A program made the position numbers and the translations under genes. A stretch of DNA of 64,000 nt from CALSMU01 sp965230225 (GTDB lineage: Bacteria > Bacteroidota > Bacteroidia > Flavobacteriales_D > Parvicellaceae): NCBI GenBank assembly GCA_965230225.1, contig CBDDKM010000010.1, forward strand, positions 620,001-684,000, given 5' to 3'. Of the stretch, positions 33,784 to 43,176 are shown piece after piece; the first letter of the stretch is position 1; each line of letters begins with the position of its first letter. The notes under the pieces are model-generated. The model was not told the DNA's origin and ran no database searches. It saw nothing but the letters and a program-made list of their open reading frames with translations.

Positions 33784-35184
33784 TTAACGTTTATAATCTG
33801 CAATAATATCAACTATTTCTGTCATATTCCGAGCCTGAGGGTAAAAATCGAAAAGTTTTTCGTGCCCGTCAAAATTCATATTGAGTGCTTTTCGCAAATT
33901 CTTAACAGCATTATCGTGATCTCCAATGGATATTTGATATGCAACTAAACGATATTGTAGTTCTTCATCTTCGTTTAATTCTAACCCCGCTTTTAGAATT
34001 TTTGCAGCTTCTTTTGCCGAATTCTTTTGGTAGATCATATTGGAATAATCTAACCAGGCATCAATATTGTCAGGATCCAGTTGTATTACTTTTTTGAAAT
34101 ATTCTTTAGCCTCGTCTACCTTTCCCAGTTTATCCAGGATCTCAGCGTAGATATACAAGTACTCAGAATTGTTAGGTTCTTTCTCTACTGCTTTTCTCAC
34201 AAACTTAATGGCCTCTGCAGGTTGATCAAGAAAATCCTTTACCACTCCAATTCCTACCCAGGCATCGGCTTGCTCTCCATCGAGCTCTAAACTTTTCTCG
34301 TAATAAGTAATCGCTTTATCGTATTCTTCTAACTTTTCGTAGCACTCGCCAATATGACAGTAAATAAATGCATGTGGTTGTTCTAGCTTAAAAGTGGAAC
34401 TAAGTACATCAATTGCTTTTCTATATTCTTCCAATTGAATATGAGCATTGGCTTTTCCATAATAAGCGGCAGGAAATGCTTCATTGGTTAATATGGAATA
34501 ATCAAAAGCAAACTTAGATTTTTCATATTGCTCCAATCGATAATAAGTGTTTCCCAGATTAAACCACGCTACATAAGAATAAGGATGCTCTTCAATAAAT
34601 GCTTCGAAAAACTTCACAGCTTCTTCATCCTTTTCCAAATGATGATAACTCAAGCCTAACTCCAGTGTAGCAGCTTCATTTTTAGGATTGTAAGTCAACG
34701 CTTCTTTAAGAGCTTTTAGCGCATTTTTAAAATCTCCAATGTGCTGAAACTCATAAGCTAATTCCAACAGAATTTCATCGGTATTTTCGATCCAGTTCTT
34801 TAGTCCGGCCAAATAATGTTTAATGGCTCTGTTGTGCTCTTTTCGTCCTGCATAAATGGAACCAAGAGTATTTTGAGCTTCTCCGTTAAGTGGGTTAAGA
34901 TCAATCACTCTATTCAACAATTCAACGGCTTTATCTACCTGATTGCTTCGTAAGAAGATTTCGCTACCTGCCATTAATAATCCTTCGTTGGTAGGATGCT
35001 GTTCAATTCCGAATTCAAAAACTAAAATAGCTTTATCCAATTCTTCGTAAGTTAAATAATGATTGATCAGTATTTCCAGATCTTCAGAATCAAAGAAAGA
35101 ACTGCTCCCATCAGAAATCATTTTCTCAAACCTGGCAACCAGCTCCATCTCATTATTATTTTCGTACCCACTTTCTTCGAACAT
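33784..35184 (-). CDS. Tetratricopeptide-repeat protein
   Basis: A 466-residue protein made almost entirely of TPR units (for example PLNGEAQNTLGSIYAGRKEH, PYSYVAWFNLGNTYYRLEQY, PDNIDAWLDYSNMIYQKN). There is no signal peptide or membrane segment, so it is a cytoplasmic scaffold. It lies 2 bp upstream of the phosphosulfolactate-synthase-like gene and is probably co-transcribed with it. Binding partner unknown. Confidence 0.9.
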   Translation of the reverse strand: MFEESGYENNNEMELVARFEKMISDGSSSFFDSEDLEILINHYLTYEELDKAILVFEFGIEQHPTNEGLLMAGSEIFLRSNQVDKAVELLNRVIDLNPLNGEAQNTLGSIYAGRKEHNRAIKHYLAGLKNWIENTDEILLELAYEFQHIGDFKNALKALKEALTYNPKNEAATLELGLSYHHLEKDEEAVKFFEAFIEEHPYSYVAWFNLGNTYYRLEQYEKSKFAFDYSILTNEAFPAAYYGKANAHIQLEEYRKAIDVLSSTFKLEQPHAFIYCHIGECYEKLEEYDKAITYYEKSLELDGEQADAWVGIGVVKDFLDQPAEAIKFVRKAVEKEPNNSEYLYIYAEILDKLGKVDEAKEYFKKVIQLDPDNIDAWLDYSNMIYQKNSAKEAAKILKAGLELNEDEELQYRLVAYQISIGDHDNAVKNLRKALNMNFDGHEKLFDFYPQARNMTEIVDIIADYKR

Positions 35185-35370
35185 TCAGTATCATCTTTTA
35201 TCTCTAAAACCACTTATCAATTTTTATCCCAAACCAGATAATTTGACAAATTGACAGTTTGATTTTACTGTTTATCCTGTTACTAAGATTGTATAATATT
35301 TAATACACCCGACATTTTTTTCAGAACATTATTAACATCGAAATAAACAATCCTTTTTCTACTTTCCTCG

Positions 35371-35378
35371 TATCTTTA
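35371..35378 (+). promoter_or_regulatory. -7 element TATCTTTA
   Basis: Near-consensus -7 box 10 nt before the first candidate ATG of the secreted-protein gene at 35389, again implying a very short leader. The 200-bp divergent region also contains repeated TTTGAC/TTGACA words around 35243-35262 with no clear meaning. Confidence 0.4.
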
Positions 35379-35388
35379 AGAACGTAAA

Positions 35389-36360
35389 ATGCATACACAT
35401 CGTTCCAAATATGATATGACTTCACTTAAGTTGCAATTAAAAGTAGCCCTACTATTGATCAACGGAATACTTATGCAATTTAGTACCTATGGACAAGAGG
35501 ATGAAAAAATATATTCCTCTATTCAACTGGATTCTATTGTGATTCTCTCCGAAAACAATTTCAATGCGGAAGAATTCATTTCCCGGGTAAAAAAAGACAC
35601 TTCTTTCTATCAGGCTTTTAAAAACCTTAGGTACTATGCGCATCAATCTGAAGGAAGCATTTGGGTACTAAACAGAAAAAGTAAAGAGAAGGCATTTGAA
35701 CGCATGGAAGTGCAACAATTTGTAGAAAATTCCACCATGTGGCAGGATCAGAAGATTGTAAAGCATCAGGGAAAAATGAGAAACAGAAAGGGGGAGTTAA
35801 AATTTACTACTGCCAAAATGTATTACAATGTTTTCTTTCCTGCGGACACCTCCAAAGTGAGTAATAAAATGACCAGCGTTCAGTCCGAAAGTGTTGGGCA
35901 ATCAAAAATGGATCAACACAAACACGATTTAAAAGTGATGATGTTTAACCCTGGAGAAGATGTTAGCGGAGTGCCTATTGTGGGAGACAAAATGTCCATA
36001 TTTGATAATGATATGGTTAAATATTACACTTACAAGGTAACCATGGTTCCCTATCGGGATCGTAATTGCTATTTGTTTACATGTACTGCCAGACCCGAAT
36101 ACTCCAGGCACAAAACCGTTATTAAATCATTAAAAACGTACTTCGACCCAACCAATATGATGGTTCTAAAAAGAGAATACGAAATGGATTACCGATCGAT
36201 ATTATTTCAATTTGATGTAAACATTTTGGTGGAGAATAAAATCATTAAAAATACCATTGTTCCAACCTACATTTCGTACAATGGATATTGGGATATTCCA
36301 TTTCAGGCCCAGGAAACATTAAAGTTTTCTATTGTAAATAGCAATTACCTAATTAAGTAA
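35389..36360 (+). CDS. Uncharacterised secreted protein
   Basis: A 323-residue protein with a signal peptide (LQLKVALLLINGILMQFSTYGQ). ATG 35389 or ATG 35416 may be the start; the latter gives a more usual signal peptide. The mature part is mixed alpha/beta with conserved-looking stretches (YFDPTNMMVLKREYEMDYRS, FQFDVNILVENKI) typical of Bacteroidota envelope proteins that bind lipid or carbohydrate, but I cannot name the family. Its 3' end overlaps the convergent acetyltransferase gene by 12 bp. Confidence 0.7.
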   Translation: MHTHRSKYDMTSLKLQLKVALLLINGILMQFSTYGQEDEKIYSSIQLDSIVILSENNFNAEEFISRVKKDTSFYQAFKNLRYYAHQSEGSIWVLNRKSKEKAFERMEVQQFVENSTMWQDQKIVKHQGKMRNRKGELKFTTAKMYYNVFFPADTSKVSNKMTSVQSESVGQSKMDQHKHDLKVMMFNPGEDVSGVPIVGDKMSIFDNDMVKYYTYKVTMVPYRDRNCYLFTCTARPEYSRHKTVIKSLKTYFDPTNMMVLKREYEMDYRSILFQFDVNILVENKIIKNTIVPTYISYNGYWDIPFQAQETLKFSIVNSNYLIK

Positions 36361-36861
36361 CTGAAACATCAACTCATTTTCCCAACCTTCTCCGGTTTTA
36401 TGCCAGTTTTCTTTGGTTCCACAAAGTTTAAAACCAACCTTGTTGAACAAGGCAATGCTTTCTTTATTACTCTCCAAAATGTTGCAATAAATTTGCTTTA
36501 GAAATAAGTGATCAAAACAGTATTCTTTGATGATTTCTAATGCTTCCGAAGCATATCCTTTTCGGCGATTTTCATCACCTTCAATCAAAATTCCAACTCC
36601 AACACGTTGATGAAAAGAGTCCAACTCAAATAAATCTACAGTTCCAACAGGAGTTTCGTTTTGAAGGCAAATTAAGAACCGAATTTGCTTATGAGTAAAC
36701 AAATCTTGAGCTGAGTTTACATAATCCTCGATCATTTTTTTTGAAAAGGGAACCAGGGTATGGCTCACCCTCCAATTCTTGGGATTATTCTCTACTTTAA
36801 GAATATAATCTGCATCGCCAGGTTCCAGAGTTCGTAAATGTAATCTTAGCCCTTTTAGCAT
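36349..36861 (-). CDS. GNAT-family N-acetyltransferase (RimJ/RimL type)
   Basis: A 170-residue GNAT enzyme. It starts LRLHLRTLEPGDADYILKVEN and has the acetyl-CoA-binding region GVGILIEGDENRRKGYASEAL and the C-terminal NKVGFKLCGTKENWH motif of the RimJ/RimL/SpeG branch. Substrate (protein N-terminus, polyamine or small amine) is not evident. It overlaps the upstream uncharacterised gene by 7 bp, in a run downstream of dapF. Confidence 0.9.
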   Translation of the reverse strand: MLKGLRLHLRTLEPGDADYILKVENNPKNWRVSHTLVPFSKKMIEDYVNSAQDLFTHKQIRFLICLQNETPVGTVDLFELDSFHQRVGVGILIEGDENRRKGYASEALEIIKEYCFDHLFLKQIYCNILESNKESIALFNKVGFKLCGTKENWHKTGEGWENELMFQLLN

Positions 36862-37388
36862 GTTTCCTGAAGTTTTACAATACGATTGGTAATGTCCTCT
36901 TTAGTATATTGTTTTAGCTCAAAAGTTCCATCTTGTAGCAAGTCATCCATATAGAGAGCATTTCCTCCTTTGATCATTCCTTCTTGCTTCAACACTGGAA
37001 TAAGTTCAAATACAAAAGCAGCTTCCAGGCAATTAACTCCTTGAGAAAACAACCACTCCTTAATAGGCATTAAGCAGGTTTGTCCCTTGGTTAGTTTAGG
37101 ATATTTTTCAAATGCAAACTGAAGTTTCTCATTATCTCCTTCCAAATCCAACTCTATGAATAAAGATGGAATGGTACTTTGCTTTACCCTTCTTAATATT
37201 AACTCTTTCTGCTCTCCTACTCTATTTCCTTTAGCACTGCTGGAATAATACTTCCCATCCTTTAACACTCCCAAATGCGGCGGTATTTTATCTACACCAA
37301 AAAGGCAGAGGAACGTTCCTTTGGACAATTTATCTTCCTCCAGGGGGATGATTCCTTCAACGGTATATGCCATAATTGATGTTTCCAT
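36855..37388 (-). CDS. Uncharacterised protein between dapF and acetyltransferase gene
   Basis: A 177-residue soluble protein with no signal or membrane segment. Notable segments are GTFLCLFGVDKIPPHLGVLKDG and SQGVNCLEAAFVFELIPVL. I do not recognise the family. Its ATG shares a base with the dapF stop (37388), and its 3' end overlaps the acetyltransferase gene by 7 bp, so all three are translationally coupled. ATG 37373 is an alternative start. Confidence 0.7.
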   Translation of the reverse strand: METSIMAYTVEGIIPLEEDKLSKGTFLCLFGVDKIPPHLGVLKDGKYYSSSAKGNRVGEQKELILRRVKQSTIPSLFIELDLEGDNEKLQFAFEKYPKLTKGQTCLMPIKEWLFSQGVNCLEAAFVFELIPVLKQEGMIKGGNALYMDDLLQDGTFELKQYTKEDITNRIVKLQETC

Positions 37389-38158
37389 TATAATTCAATA
37401 TTACCTTCAAATACAAAAGTAGCCGGTCCGGTTAGCCAAATATCCTCAAAAGAATCATTCTGCTTCTGAAAAGATACACTTAATTGCCCTCCCTGAGCAA
37501 TAACCTGAACTTCTCCGGAAGAAAGCTCGTTTTGAATGGCCCAACTTAAAGCACAGGCTGTAACTCCTGTACCACAGGATAGAGTTTCATTTTCTACCCC
37601 TCTTTCATAGGTTCTAACTCGAATACCTTCTCCTTGAGGTTGAATAAAATTAACGTTGGTACCTTCCTCTTTAAAGCGATCATTGTACCTAACTTCTCTT
37701 CCTTCTTTCACCACATCCATGTGCTCCACCTCGGTTTTAAAGATGTTATAATGTGGCGATCCGGTATTTAAAAAGTGGTAGTCTTGTCCTATTTCTACAT
37801 TGTATACATTATGCATTTTTAAGCTAACCACTCCATTTTCCAGAATTTTTGCTTCGTGATATCCGTCAGTCGAATTGAATCTAGCTTCCTGGTTAATCAT
37901 TCCTAGTTTTTGTGCAAAAGCTACTGCACACCTACTTCCATTACCACAAAAACTTTGAGACCCATCCGGGTTATAGAATACCATATTAAAATCGTATTCT
38001 GCATGCTCCTCAATTAGAATTAGCCCATCCGAGCCTACTCCAAACTTTCGATCGCACATCCGCTTCACCAATTCGATATTGTTTTTATCGAAATTCAAAC
38101 TCCTATTGTCGATAACAACAAAGTCGTTCCCCGTTCCCTGATACTTATAAAATCTCAT
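37388..38158 (-). CDS. dapF: Diaminopimelate epimerase
   Basis: Converts LL- to meso-diaminopimelate for peptidoglycan and lysine. The two catalytic cysteines are visible: Cys71 in NPDGSQSFCGNGSRC and the one in ENETLSCGTGVTACAL. The start FYKYQGTGNDFVVIDNR is typical. At 256 residues it matches the family. It lies 2 bp downstream of a membrane-anchored protein gene and one base before the next gene. Confidence 0.97.
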   Translation of the reverse strand: MRFYKYQGTGNDFVVIDNRSLNFDKNNIELVKRMCDRKFGVGSDGLILIEEHAEYDFNMVFYNPDGSQSFCGNGSRCAVAFAQKLGMINQEARFNSTDGYHEAKILENGVVSLKMHNVYNVEIGQDYHFLNTGSPHYNIFKTEVEHMDVVKEGREVRYNDRFKEEGTNVNFIQPQGEGIRVRTYERGVENETLSCGTGVTACALSWAIQNELSSGEVQVIAQGGQLSVSFQKQNDSFEDIWLTGPATFVFEGNIEL

Positions 38159-38160
38159 AT

Positions 38161-38835
38161 TTAGTGCAATGGTAGTAATTCTTCTGTATAATCCAATTGA
38201 TACATTTGATTTGTTGTGGTCATCCGAATTCTGTTGTCGATTTTTTCAATCTCAACAACTTCCTCCATATCAAACCCATACAACACCAATTTATTGTTGT
38301 TCAGTTTGTATCCTCTATAATTTAGGGGTGATTGCCATTTTTCTACAGTTAGTTGACGCTGAACCGATTCGGTTTCCAGATTTAAATCATCCGACAAAAG
38401 TGAATCGGCTAGCGACATTGGAGCAGATGTAGTGTCACGATTAATTATTTCAAACATTTCAGCAGATAACAATACTTCTCTGGCAATTATAATTTCTTCC
38501 TGATTAACCACTAGCGAATCAATTATAGCTGAATCGTTCGTCCACTCCTCCACTTCCAGCTGCAGTGAGTCCAACAGTAATGTATCATCTTCCAGTACTT
38601 TTTCCTTTAACTTCTTACCGTTATTCTCAAGCACTTTCACCTCCTCTTTATTCGCTTTGCTTTCCTTTTCAGTTTCATTAATCACTATTGGAGGGCTTTC
38701 GGTTCTTCCGATCTCATTGTTCTCCATTTTCGACTCTTCAGGTTGAGAAGAATTCATAACGAAATACCCTATACTTGAAACAGCTATTCCAACCAGGCTT
38801 CCGGCTATAAATGATATCCAATTAAATGATCTCAA
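38161..38835 (-). CDS. Uncharacterised membrane-anchored protein
   Basis: A 224-residue protein with one N-terminal membrane helix (about residues 6-27, ISFIAGSLVGIAVSSIGYFV), a long acidic linker (Glu/Asp/Lys/Ser-rich, about 30-140), and a short C-terminal domain (WQSPLNYRGYKLNNNKLVL to TTTNQMYQLDYTEE). The start codon here is TTG; the frame stays open upstream and CTG 38856 would add LLKDVKG. It precedes dapF by 2 bp. Function unknown. Confidence 0.65.
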   Translation of the reverse strand: MRSFNWISFIAGSLVGIAVSSIGYFVMNSSQPEESKMENNEIGRTESPPIVINETEKESKANKEEVKVLENNGKKLKEKVLEDDTLLLDSLQLEVEEWTNDSAIIDSLVVNQEEIIIAREVLLSAEMFEIINRDTTSAPMSLADSLLSDDLNLETESVQRQLTVEKWQSPLNYRGYKLNNNKLVLYGFDMEEVVEIEKIDNRIRMTTTNQMYQLDYTEELLPLH

Positions 38836-38991
38836 ACCCTTAACATCTTTTAACAGCGAAAGGATGTAACAAACCTCTCTTAAAATCGTTATTAATCTGA
38901 CTTACAACAAACAAAAATAATTAAGTTAGGAGTAACTTTTATTGGGTTGGAATAATTTATGTTGATTTTTAACTGATTAAACAGAATTAGT

Positions 38992-40482
38992 ATGAAGAGT
39001 TCAGGGAAAATAATTTTAGCAGGGACCATTGGAGGTTTTTTATCATTTGGAATGACTCAGTTATTTCAAGATCAAAAATCTGACATAATAATAAACGAAG
39101 AAATTGCTGCATCCAATTTGGATCAGCCTCAAAATAGCAATGCTGTAAAAGTTGGTTATCAACCAGGCATGAATATGTATACTCCGGAAACGGGTATTGA
39201 TTTCACATTTGCTGCAGAAAAAACGATTAATTCAGTAGTACACGTTACCACTACTTACAACCAAACTTACGCAAGTGATCCATTGTTAGATTTCTTTTGG
39301 GGGCCAGGTGGAAGTAGAGGATCAAGACCTCAAATTGCAACAGGTTCGGGGGTAATTATCTCTAGCGATGGGTACATTGTAACCAATAACCACGTTATTG
39401 ATGATGCTGATGAGATTGAGATTACCCTAAATGATGAAAGAACTTATAAAGCTAAGCTAGTTGGAGCTGATCCAAGCACAGATATTGCTTTGATTAAAGT
39501 AGAGGAAATGGACCTGCCTTATGCCGAATTTGGTGATTCGGATGATGCAAAGATTGGAGAGTGGGTATTGGCAGTTGGTAATCCATTTAACTTAACCTCA
39601 ACGGTAACTGCAGGTATCATCAGTGCCAAATCCAGAAGTATCGACATATTAAGAAGCGACTATTCGAACGAGGTTTTCCCGCTTGAATCGTTTATCCAAA
39701 CTGATGCTGCCGTAAACCCTGGAAACAGTGGAGGTGCTCTGGTAACCTCTGATGGACAATTGATTGGAATTAATACAGCCATTGCCTCTAGAACCGGATC
39801 TTACTCGGGGTACTCTTTTGCAGTGCCATCGAACATTGTAAAAAAAGTAACCGATGATTTACTGAAATATGGAATTGTTCAGAGAGCATTTATTGGAGTT
39901 AGTATTCAGGATGTTGACCAGAAATTAGCTGACGAAATGAGTCTTCCAAACGTGAAAGGAGTTTTGGTTAATGGTTTAGCACCAGATGGAGCTGCAAAAT
40001 CCGCAGGAGTTCAGATGAACGATGTGATCTTGAAAATTGGAAGTGTTGAGGTGAACAATGTACCTGAACTTCAGGAGCAAGTTGGAAGATTCCGCCCTGG
40101 CGATAAGATCAACGTTACCTTAAGAAGAGGAAAAGAGGAAAAAACACTTTCTATTACCCTCAGAAACAAGGAAGGAAAAACCGATGCTATTACCAAAGCA
40201 GAAGAGAGTAAATACAGTGCATTAGGAGCTACATTTAAGCGATTAAGTGCACAGGAATTGAAAGAACTAAAATTGGACAATGGAATTAAAGTAGCTTCTA
40301 TTTCTGCAGGAAAACTAAGGAGCGCAGGAATTACAGAAGGATTTATCATTACCAAACTCGACCAGAAAAAAGTGGAAACACCTGAAGAAGTGGTGGAATT
40401 CTTTAACAAGAAAAAAGGTGGAGCATTGGTAGAAGGGGTTTACTCCAATGGAATGAAAGGATATTTCGGATTTGGCCTATAA
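38992..40482 (+). CDS. HtrA/DegP-family periplasmic serine protease
   Basis: A 496-residue Do-type protease/chaperone with an N-terminal membrane anchor or signal (GKIILAGTIGGFLSFGM). The trypsin-like catalytic triad is His in VTNNHVID (about 133), Asp in DPSTDIALIK (about 164) and Ser in NPGNSGGAL (about 246). Two PDZ domains follow, the first containing GVLVNGLAPDGAAKSAGVQ and the second a shorter one near the C-terminus. It acts on misfolded envelope proteins. It is divergent from the dapF operon with a 156-bp gap that holds a TAACTTTT box at 38933. Confidence 0.96.
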   Translation: MKSSGKIILAGTIGGFLSFGMTQLFQDQKSDIIINEEIAASNLDQPQNSNAVKVGYQPGMNMYTPETGIDFTFAAEKTINSVVHVTTTYNQTYASDPLLDFFWGPGGSRGSRPQIATGSGVIISSDGYIVTNNHVIDDADEIEITLNDERTYKAKLVGADPSTDIALIKVEEMDLPYAEFGDSDDAKIGEWVLAVGNPFNLTSTVTAGIISAKSRSIDILRSDYSNEVFPLESFIQTDAAVNPGNSGGALVTSDGQLIGINTAIASRTGSYSGYSFAVPSNIVKKVTDDLLKYGIVQRAFIGVSIQDVDQKLADEMSLPNVKGVLVNGLAPDGAAKSAGVQMNDVILKIGSVEVNNVPELQEQVGRFRPGDKINVTLRRGKEEKTLSITLRNKEGKTDAITKAEESKYSALGATFKRLSAQELKELKLDNGIKVASISAGKLRSAGITEGFIITKLDQKKVETPEEVVEFFNKKKGGALVEGVYSNGMKGYFGFGL

Positions 40483-40603
40483 TCCTGTAATTCTAGTCTA
40501 ATCAACCTACTACAAAAATTCGTTGCGAAAATTTGTAACTTAATGAACAATCTTTCGTTAAGGACACATTTATCGACGAATATTAAAAATACATCTAAAT
40601 AGA

Positions 40604-40635
40604 CTTGACTTGCAAGGTACTTTACCGTACTTTTG
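40604..40635 (+). promoter_or_regulatory. Promoter upstream of rpoD
   Basis: CTTG at 40604-40607, 20 nt, TACTTTTG at 40628-40635 (perfect TAnnTTTG). The predicted start site falls at or inside the hairpin that follows. Confidence 0.6.
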
Positions 40636-40637
40636 GC

Positions 40638-40662
40638 ACCTCTCTTTTAGAGAGGTTTTTTT
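40638..40662 (+). terminator. Hairpin with T-tract directly after the rpoD promoter box
   Basis: Perfect 8-bp stem ACCTCTCT / AGAGAGGT with loop TTT, then TTTTTT. By structure it is an intrinsic terminator, possibly for read-through from htrA, but it begins 2 nt after the -7 box of the rpoD promoter, so it may instead be a 5'-end stem-loop of the rpoD mRNA. Confidence 0.7.
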
Positions 40663-40715
40663 GGGATATGCCAATGAGTTAAAGTCCTGGAAAATTTAAA
40701 CCGTAATTAAACTGT

Positions 40716-41579
40716 ATGAGACAACTTAAAATAACCAAATCGATAACCAACAGGGAAAGTGCATCACTAGACAAATACCTGCAGGAAATTGGTCGTGAAG
40801 AGCTGATTACCGCAGATATGGAAGTTGAGTTAGCACAAAGAATTAAACAAGGAGATCAACGTGCTCTTGAAAAATTAACCCGTGCTAACCTTCGATTTGT
40901 AGTTTCTGTTGCTAAGCAATACCAAAATCAGGGGTTAACTCTTCCTGATTTGATCAACGAAGGGAATCTGGGATTGATAAAAGCTGCTCAACGTTTTGAT
41001 GAAACAAGAGGTTTTAAATTTATTTCTTACGCTGTATGGTGGATTCGTCAGTCAATTCTTCAGGCTCTTGCTGAGCAATCAAGAATTGTAAGACTTCCGC
41101 TTAACCAAGTTGGTTCTTTAAACAAGATCAACAAAGCATTTTCGAGATTAGAGCAGGAATATGAGCGTCCTCCTAGTGCAGATGAGTTAGCGAAAGAACT
41201 TGATTTGCCGGAAGACAAAGTAAAAGACACTATCAAAGTTAGTGGACGTCATATTTCAGTAGATGCTCCATTTGTGGATGGAGAAGACAACTCTCTATTA
41301 GATGTATTGGTAAACAATGATTCGCCAAAAGCAGATAGAGAACTAATGATGGAATCTTTACAAAGAGAAATTGAAAGATCATTGTCTACTCTAACTGAAA
41401 GAGAAAGAGATGTAATTAGACTCTTCTTCGGAATTGGAATGCAACACGGCTTAACACTAGAGGAGATCGGTGCTAAATTTGACTTAACCAGAGAAAGGGT
41501 TCGACAAATTAAAGAGAAGGCGATTCGAAGATTGCGCCACACCTCCCGAAGCAAACTACTAAAAACTTATTTAGGATAA
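40716..41579 (+). CDS. rpoD: Primary sigma factor RpoD (SigA)
   Basis: Housekeeping sigma factor of 287 residues. It has region 1.2 ([16 protein letters not shown]), region 2 ([49 protein letters not shown]), region 3, and region 4 ([37 protein letters not shown]). Region 1.1 and the non-conserved insert are absent, as usual in Bacteroidota. It recognises the TTTG/TAnnTTTG promoters seen through this window. Confidence 0.97.
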   Translation: MRQLKITKSITNRESASLDKYLQEIGREELITADMEVELAQRIKQGDQRALEKLTRANLRFVVSVAKQYQNQGLTLPDLINEGNLGLIKAAQRFDETRGFKFISYAVWWIRQSILQALAEQSRIVRLPLNQVGSLNKINKAFSRLEQEYERPPSADELAKELDLPEDKVKDTIKVSGRHISVDAPFVDGEDNSLLDVLVNNDSPKADRELMMESLQREIERSLSTLTERERDVIRLFFGIGMQHGLTLEEIGAKFDLTRERVRQIKEKAIRRLRHTSRSKLLKTYLG

Positions 41580-41590
41580 TTATCCAATAG

Positions 41591-41621
41591 ACGTCAGGCA
41601 AAATACCTGGCGTTTTTTTTT
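41591..41621 (+). terminator. Terminator after rpoD
   Basis: Stem ACGTCAGG / CCTGGCGT (one G-U), loop CAAAATA, followed by nine T. Confidence 0.88.
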
Positions 41622-41653
41622 ACCAAATACTCAAAATTCTATAAATAATTTCA

Positions 41654-43114
41654 ATGGAACTTAAAGAAGCAAACACCGGATACGAAGCCGGTCTTAATGA
41701 CTATGTAAAACAAGAGAAAGCTACAGTTGACTTGATCAACTCTGTAGGAAGATTGATGTATGAGAAAGGGGTGGAACTGGTATTATTCAGAAACCATCTT
41801 GTTGACATTAGTATTTCTGAGGTATTAAACCTGTTTCATGATTACGCTCACAAAGTGGTTAACCAATCTATCGACATTGAAACTGCGTCGAAGTTGGCAG
41901 CAGCTATGTTAGAGCTTGATTTTGCACCTTCTAAAATCGACTTAGGAAAATTGACTGCTGAGTACCTACAAGAGGCCAAAGGTAATTCAATGACTGATTT
42001 CCTATCTGGAAAATTAGCTGACTTCTTAGGACAAGACAAACACACATTTGCGCCAAAAGATGTTGTTCTTTACGGATTTGGACGAATTGGAAGATTGGTT
42101 GCAAGAGAATTGATTAAACAAGCTGGAAAAGGTCAACAGTTAAGACTAAGAGCAATTGTTTTGAGAAAGGTAACTGCTGATCAGATTGTAAAAAGAGCTG
42201 CTCTTTTCCAAAATGACTCTGTACATGGAGCTTTTAAAGGAACTGTTATTACAGACATCGACAACAAAGCATTGATCATTAATGGTCAGATGGTAAAATT
42301 AATTGAGGCTGCTAATCCAGAGGATAATGATTATACTGCTCATGGAATTAACGATGCTTTAGTAATTGATAGTACCGGTGTATTTAAAGATAAAGAAGCT
42401 TTAGGAAGACATTTAAAAGCTAAAGGAACATCTAAAGTATTATTAACAGCACCTGGTAGTGGTATTCCTAATATTGTATACGGAATCAACCACAAAGAAG
42501 TAGACATTGAAGCTCATGATATCTTCTCTGCTGCATCTTGTACTACAAATGCTATTAGTCCTGTATTAAAAGTAATGGAAGACAATTTTGGTGTTGTTAA
42601 AGGACACATCGAAACTGTTCACGCATATACCAACGATCAAAACTTATTGGATAACATGCACAAAAAGCCAAGAAGAGGTAGATCTGCTGCCATTAACATG
42701 GTAATTACTTCTACTGGAGCTGGAAAAGCCGTTACTAAGGTAATTCCATCATTGGCGGGTAAACTTACTGCTAACGCAGTACGTGTACCAACCCCTAATG
42801 GTTCATTGGCAATTATGAATGTTCACTTAGATAAGGCAACTAGCCGTGATGAAGTAAATGCTGTGATCAAAAAAGCTGCTTTGAATGGTCCATTGGTAAA
42901 CCAAATCAACTACCAAATTAATGAGGAATTAGTATCTAACGACATCATTGGTAACAACTGTGCTTCTGTATTTGATAGCAACGCTACTATTGTTTCTGAA
43001 GATGGTTCTAGCGCTACTTTATACTCCTGGTATGATAACGAGTTTGGATATACTAAGCAGGTAATTCGTTTGGCAAAATACGTAGCCAAAGTAAGAAGAT
43101 TGATTTATTATTAA
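41654..43114 (+). CDS. gap: Glyceraldehyde-3-phosphate dehydrogenase, long form
   Basis: A 486-residue GAPDH. About 130 N-terminal residues (helical, LINSVGRLMYEKGVELVLFR) precede the Rossmann domain that begins VVLYGFGRIGRLVARELI. The catalytic cysteine is in SAASCTTNAISPVLKV, and NDPVHG-like NDSVHGAFKG and SWYDNEFGYTKQVI mark the rest. Standard GAPDH is about 335 residues, so this is the extended type known from Bacteroidota and some Proteobacteria. It is flanked by terminators on both sides and is therefore monocistronic. Direction of use (glycolytic or gluconeogenic) is not evident. Confidence 0.95.
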   Translation: MELKEANTGYEAGLNDYVKQEKATVDLINSVGRLMYEKGVELVLFRNHLVDISISEVLNLFHDYAHKVVNQSIDIETASKLAAAMLELDFAPSKIDLGKLTAEYLQEAKGNSMTDFLSGKLADFLGQDKHTFAPKDVVLYGFGRIGRLVARELIKQAGKGQQLRLRAIVLRKVTADQIVKRAALFQNDSVHGAFKGTVITDIDNKALIINGQMVKLIEAANPEDNDYTAHGINDALVIDSTGVFKDKEALGRHLKAKGTSKVLLTAPGSGIPNIVYGINHKEVDIEAHDIFSAASCTTNAISPVLKVMEDNFGVVKGHIETVHAYTNDQNLLDNMHKKPRRGRSAAINMVITSTGAGKAVTKVIPSLAGKLTANAVRVPTPNGSLAIMNVHLDKATSRDEVNAVIKKAALNGPLVNQINYQINEELVSNDIIGNNCASVFDSNATIVSEDGSSATLYSWYDNEFGYTKQVIRLAKYVAKVRRLIYY

Positions 43115-43136
43115 TAAATTTATATACTAATCATCG

Positions 43137-43163
43137 AGCCTCCGGTGATTCCGGGGGCTTTTT
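43137..43163 (+). terminator. Terminator after gap
   Basis: Stem AGCCTCCGG / CCGGGGGCT (one G-U), loop TGATT, then TTTTATTTT. Confidence 0.88.
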
Positions 43164-43176
43164 ATTTTAATGTACC

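Noticed and set aside
35325..35345. AACATTATTAACATC upstream of the secreted-protein gene as a PhoB-like box
   Set aside because: The repeat distance is 9 bp, not compatible with the 11-bp array seen elsewhere.
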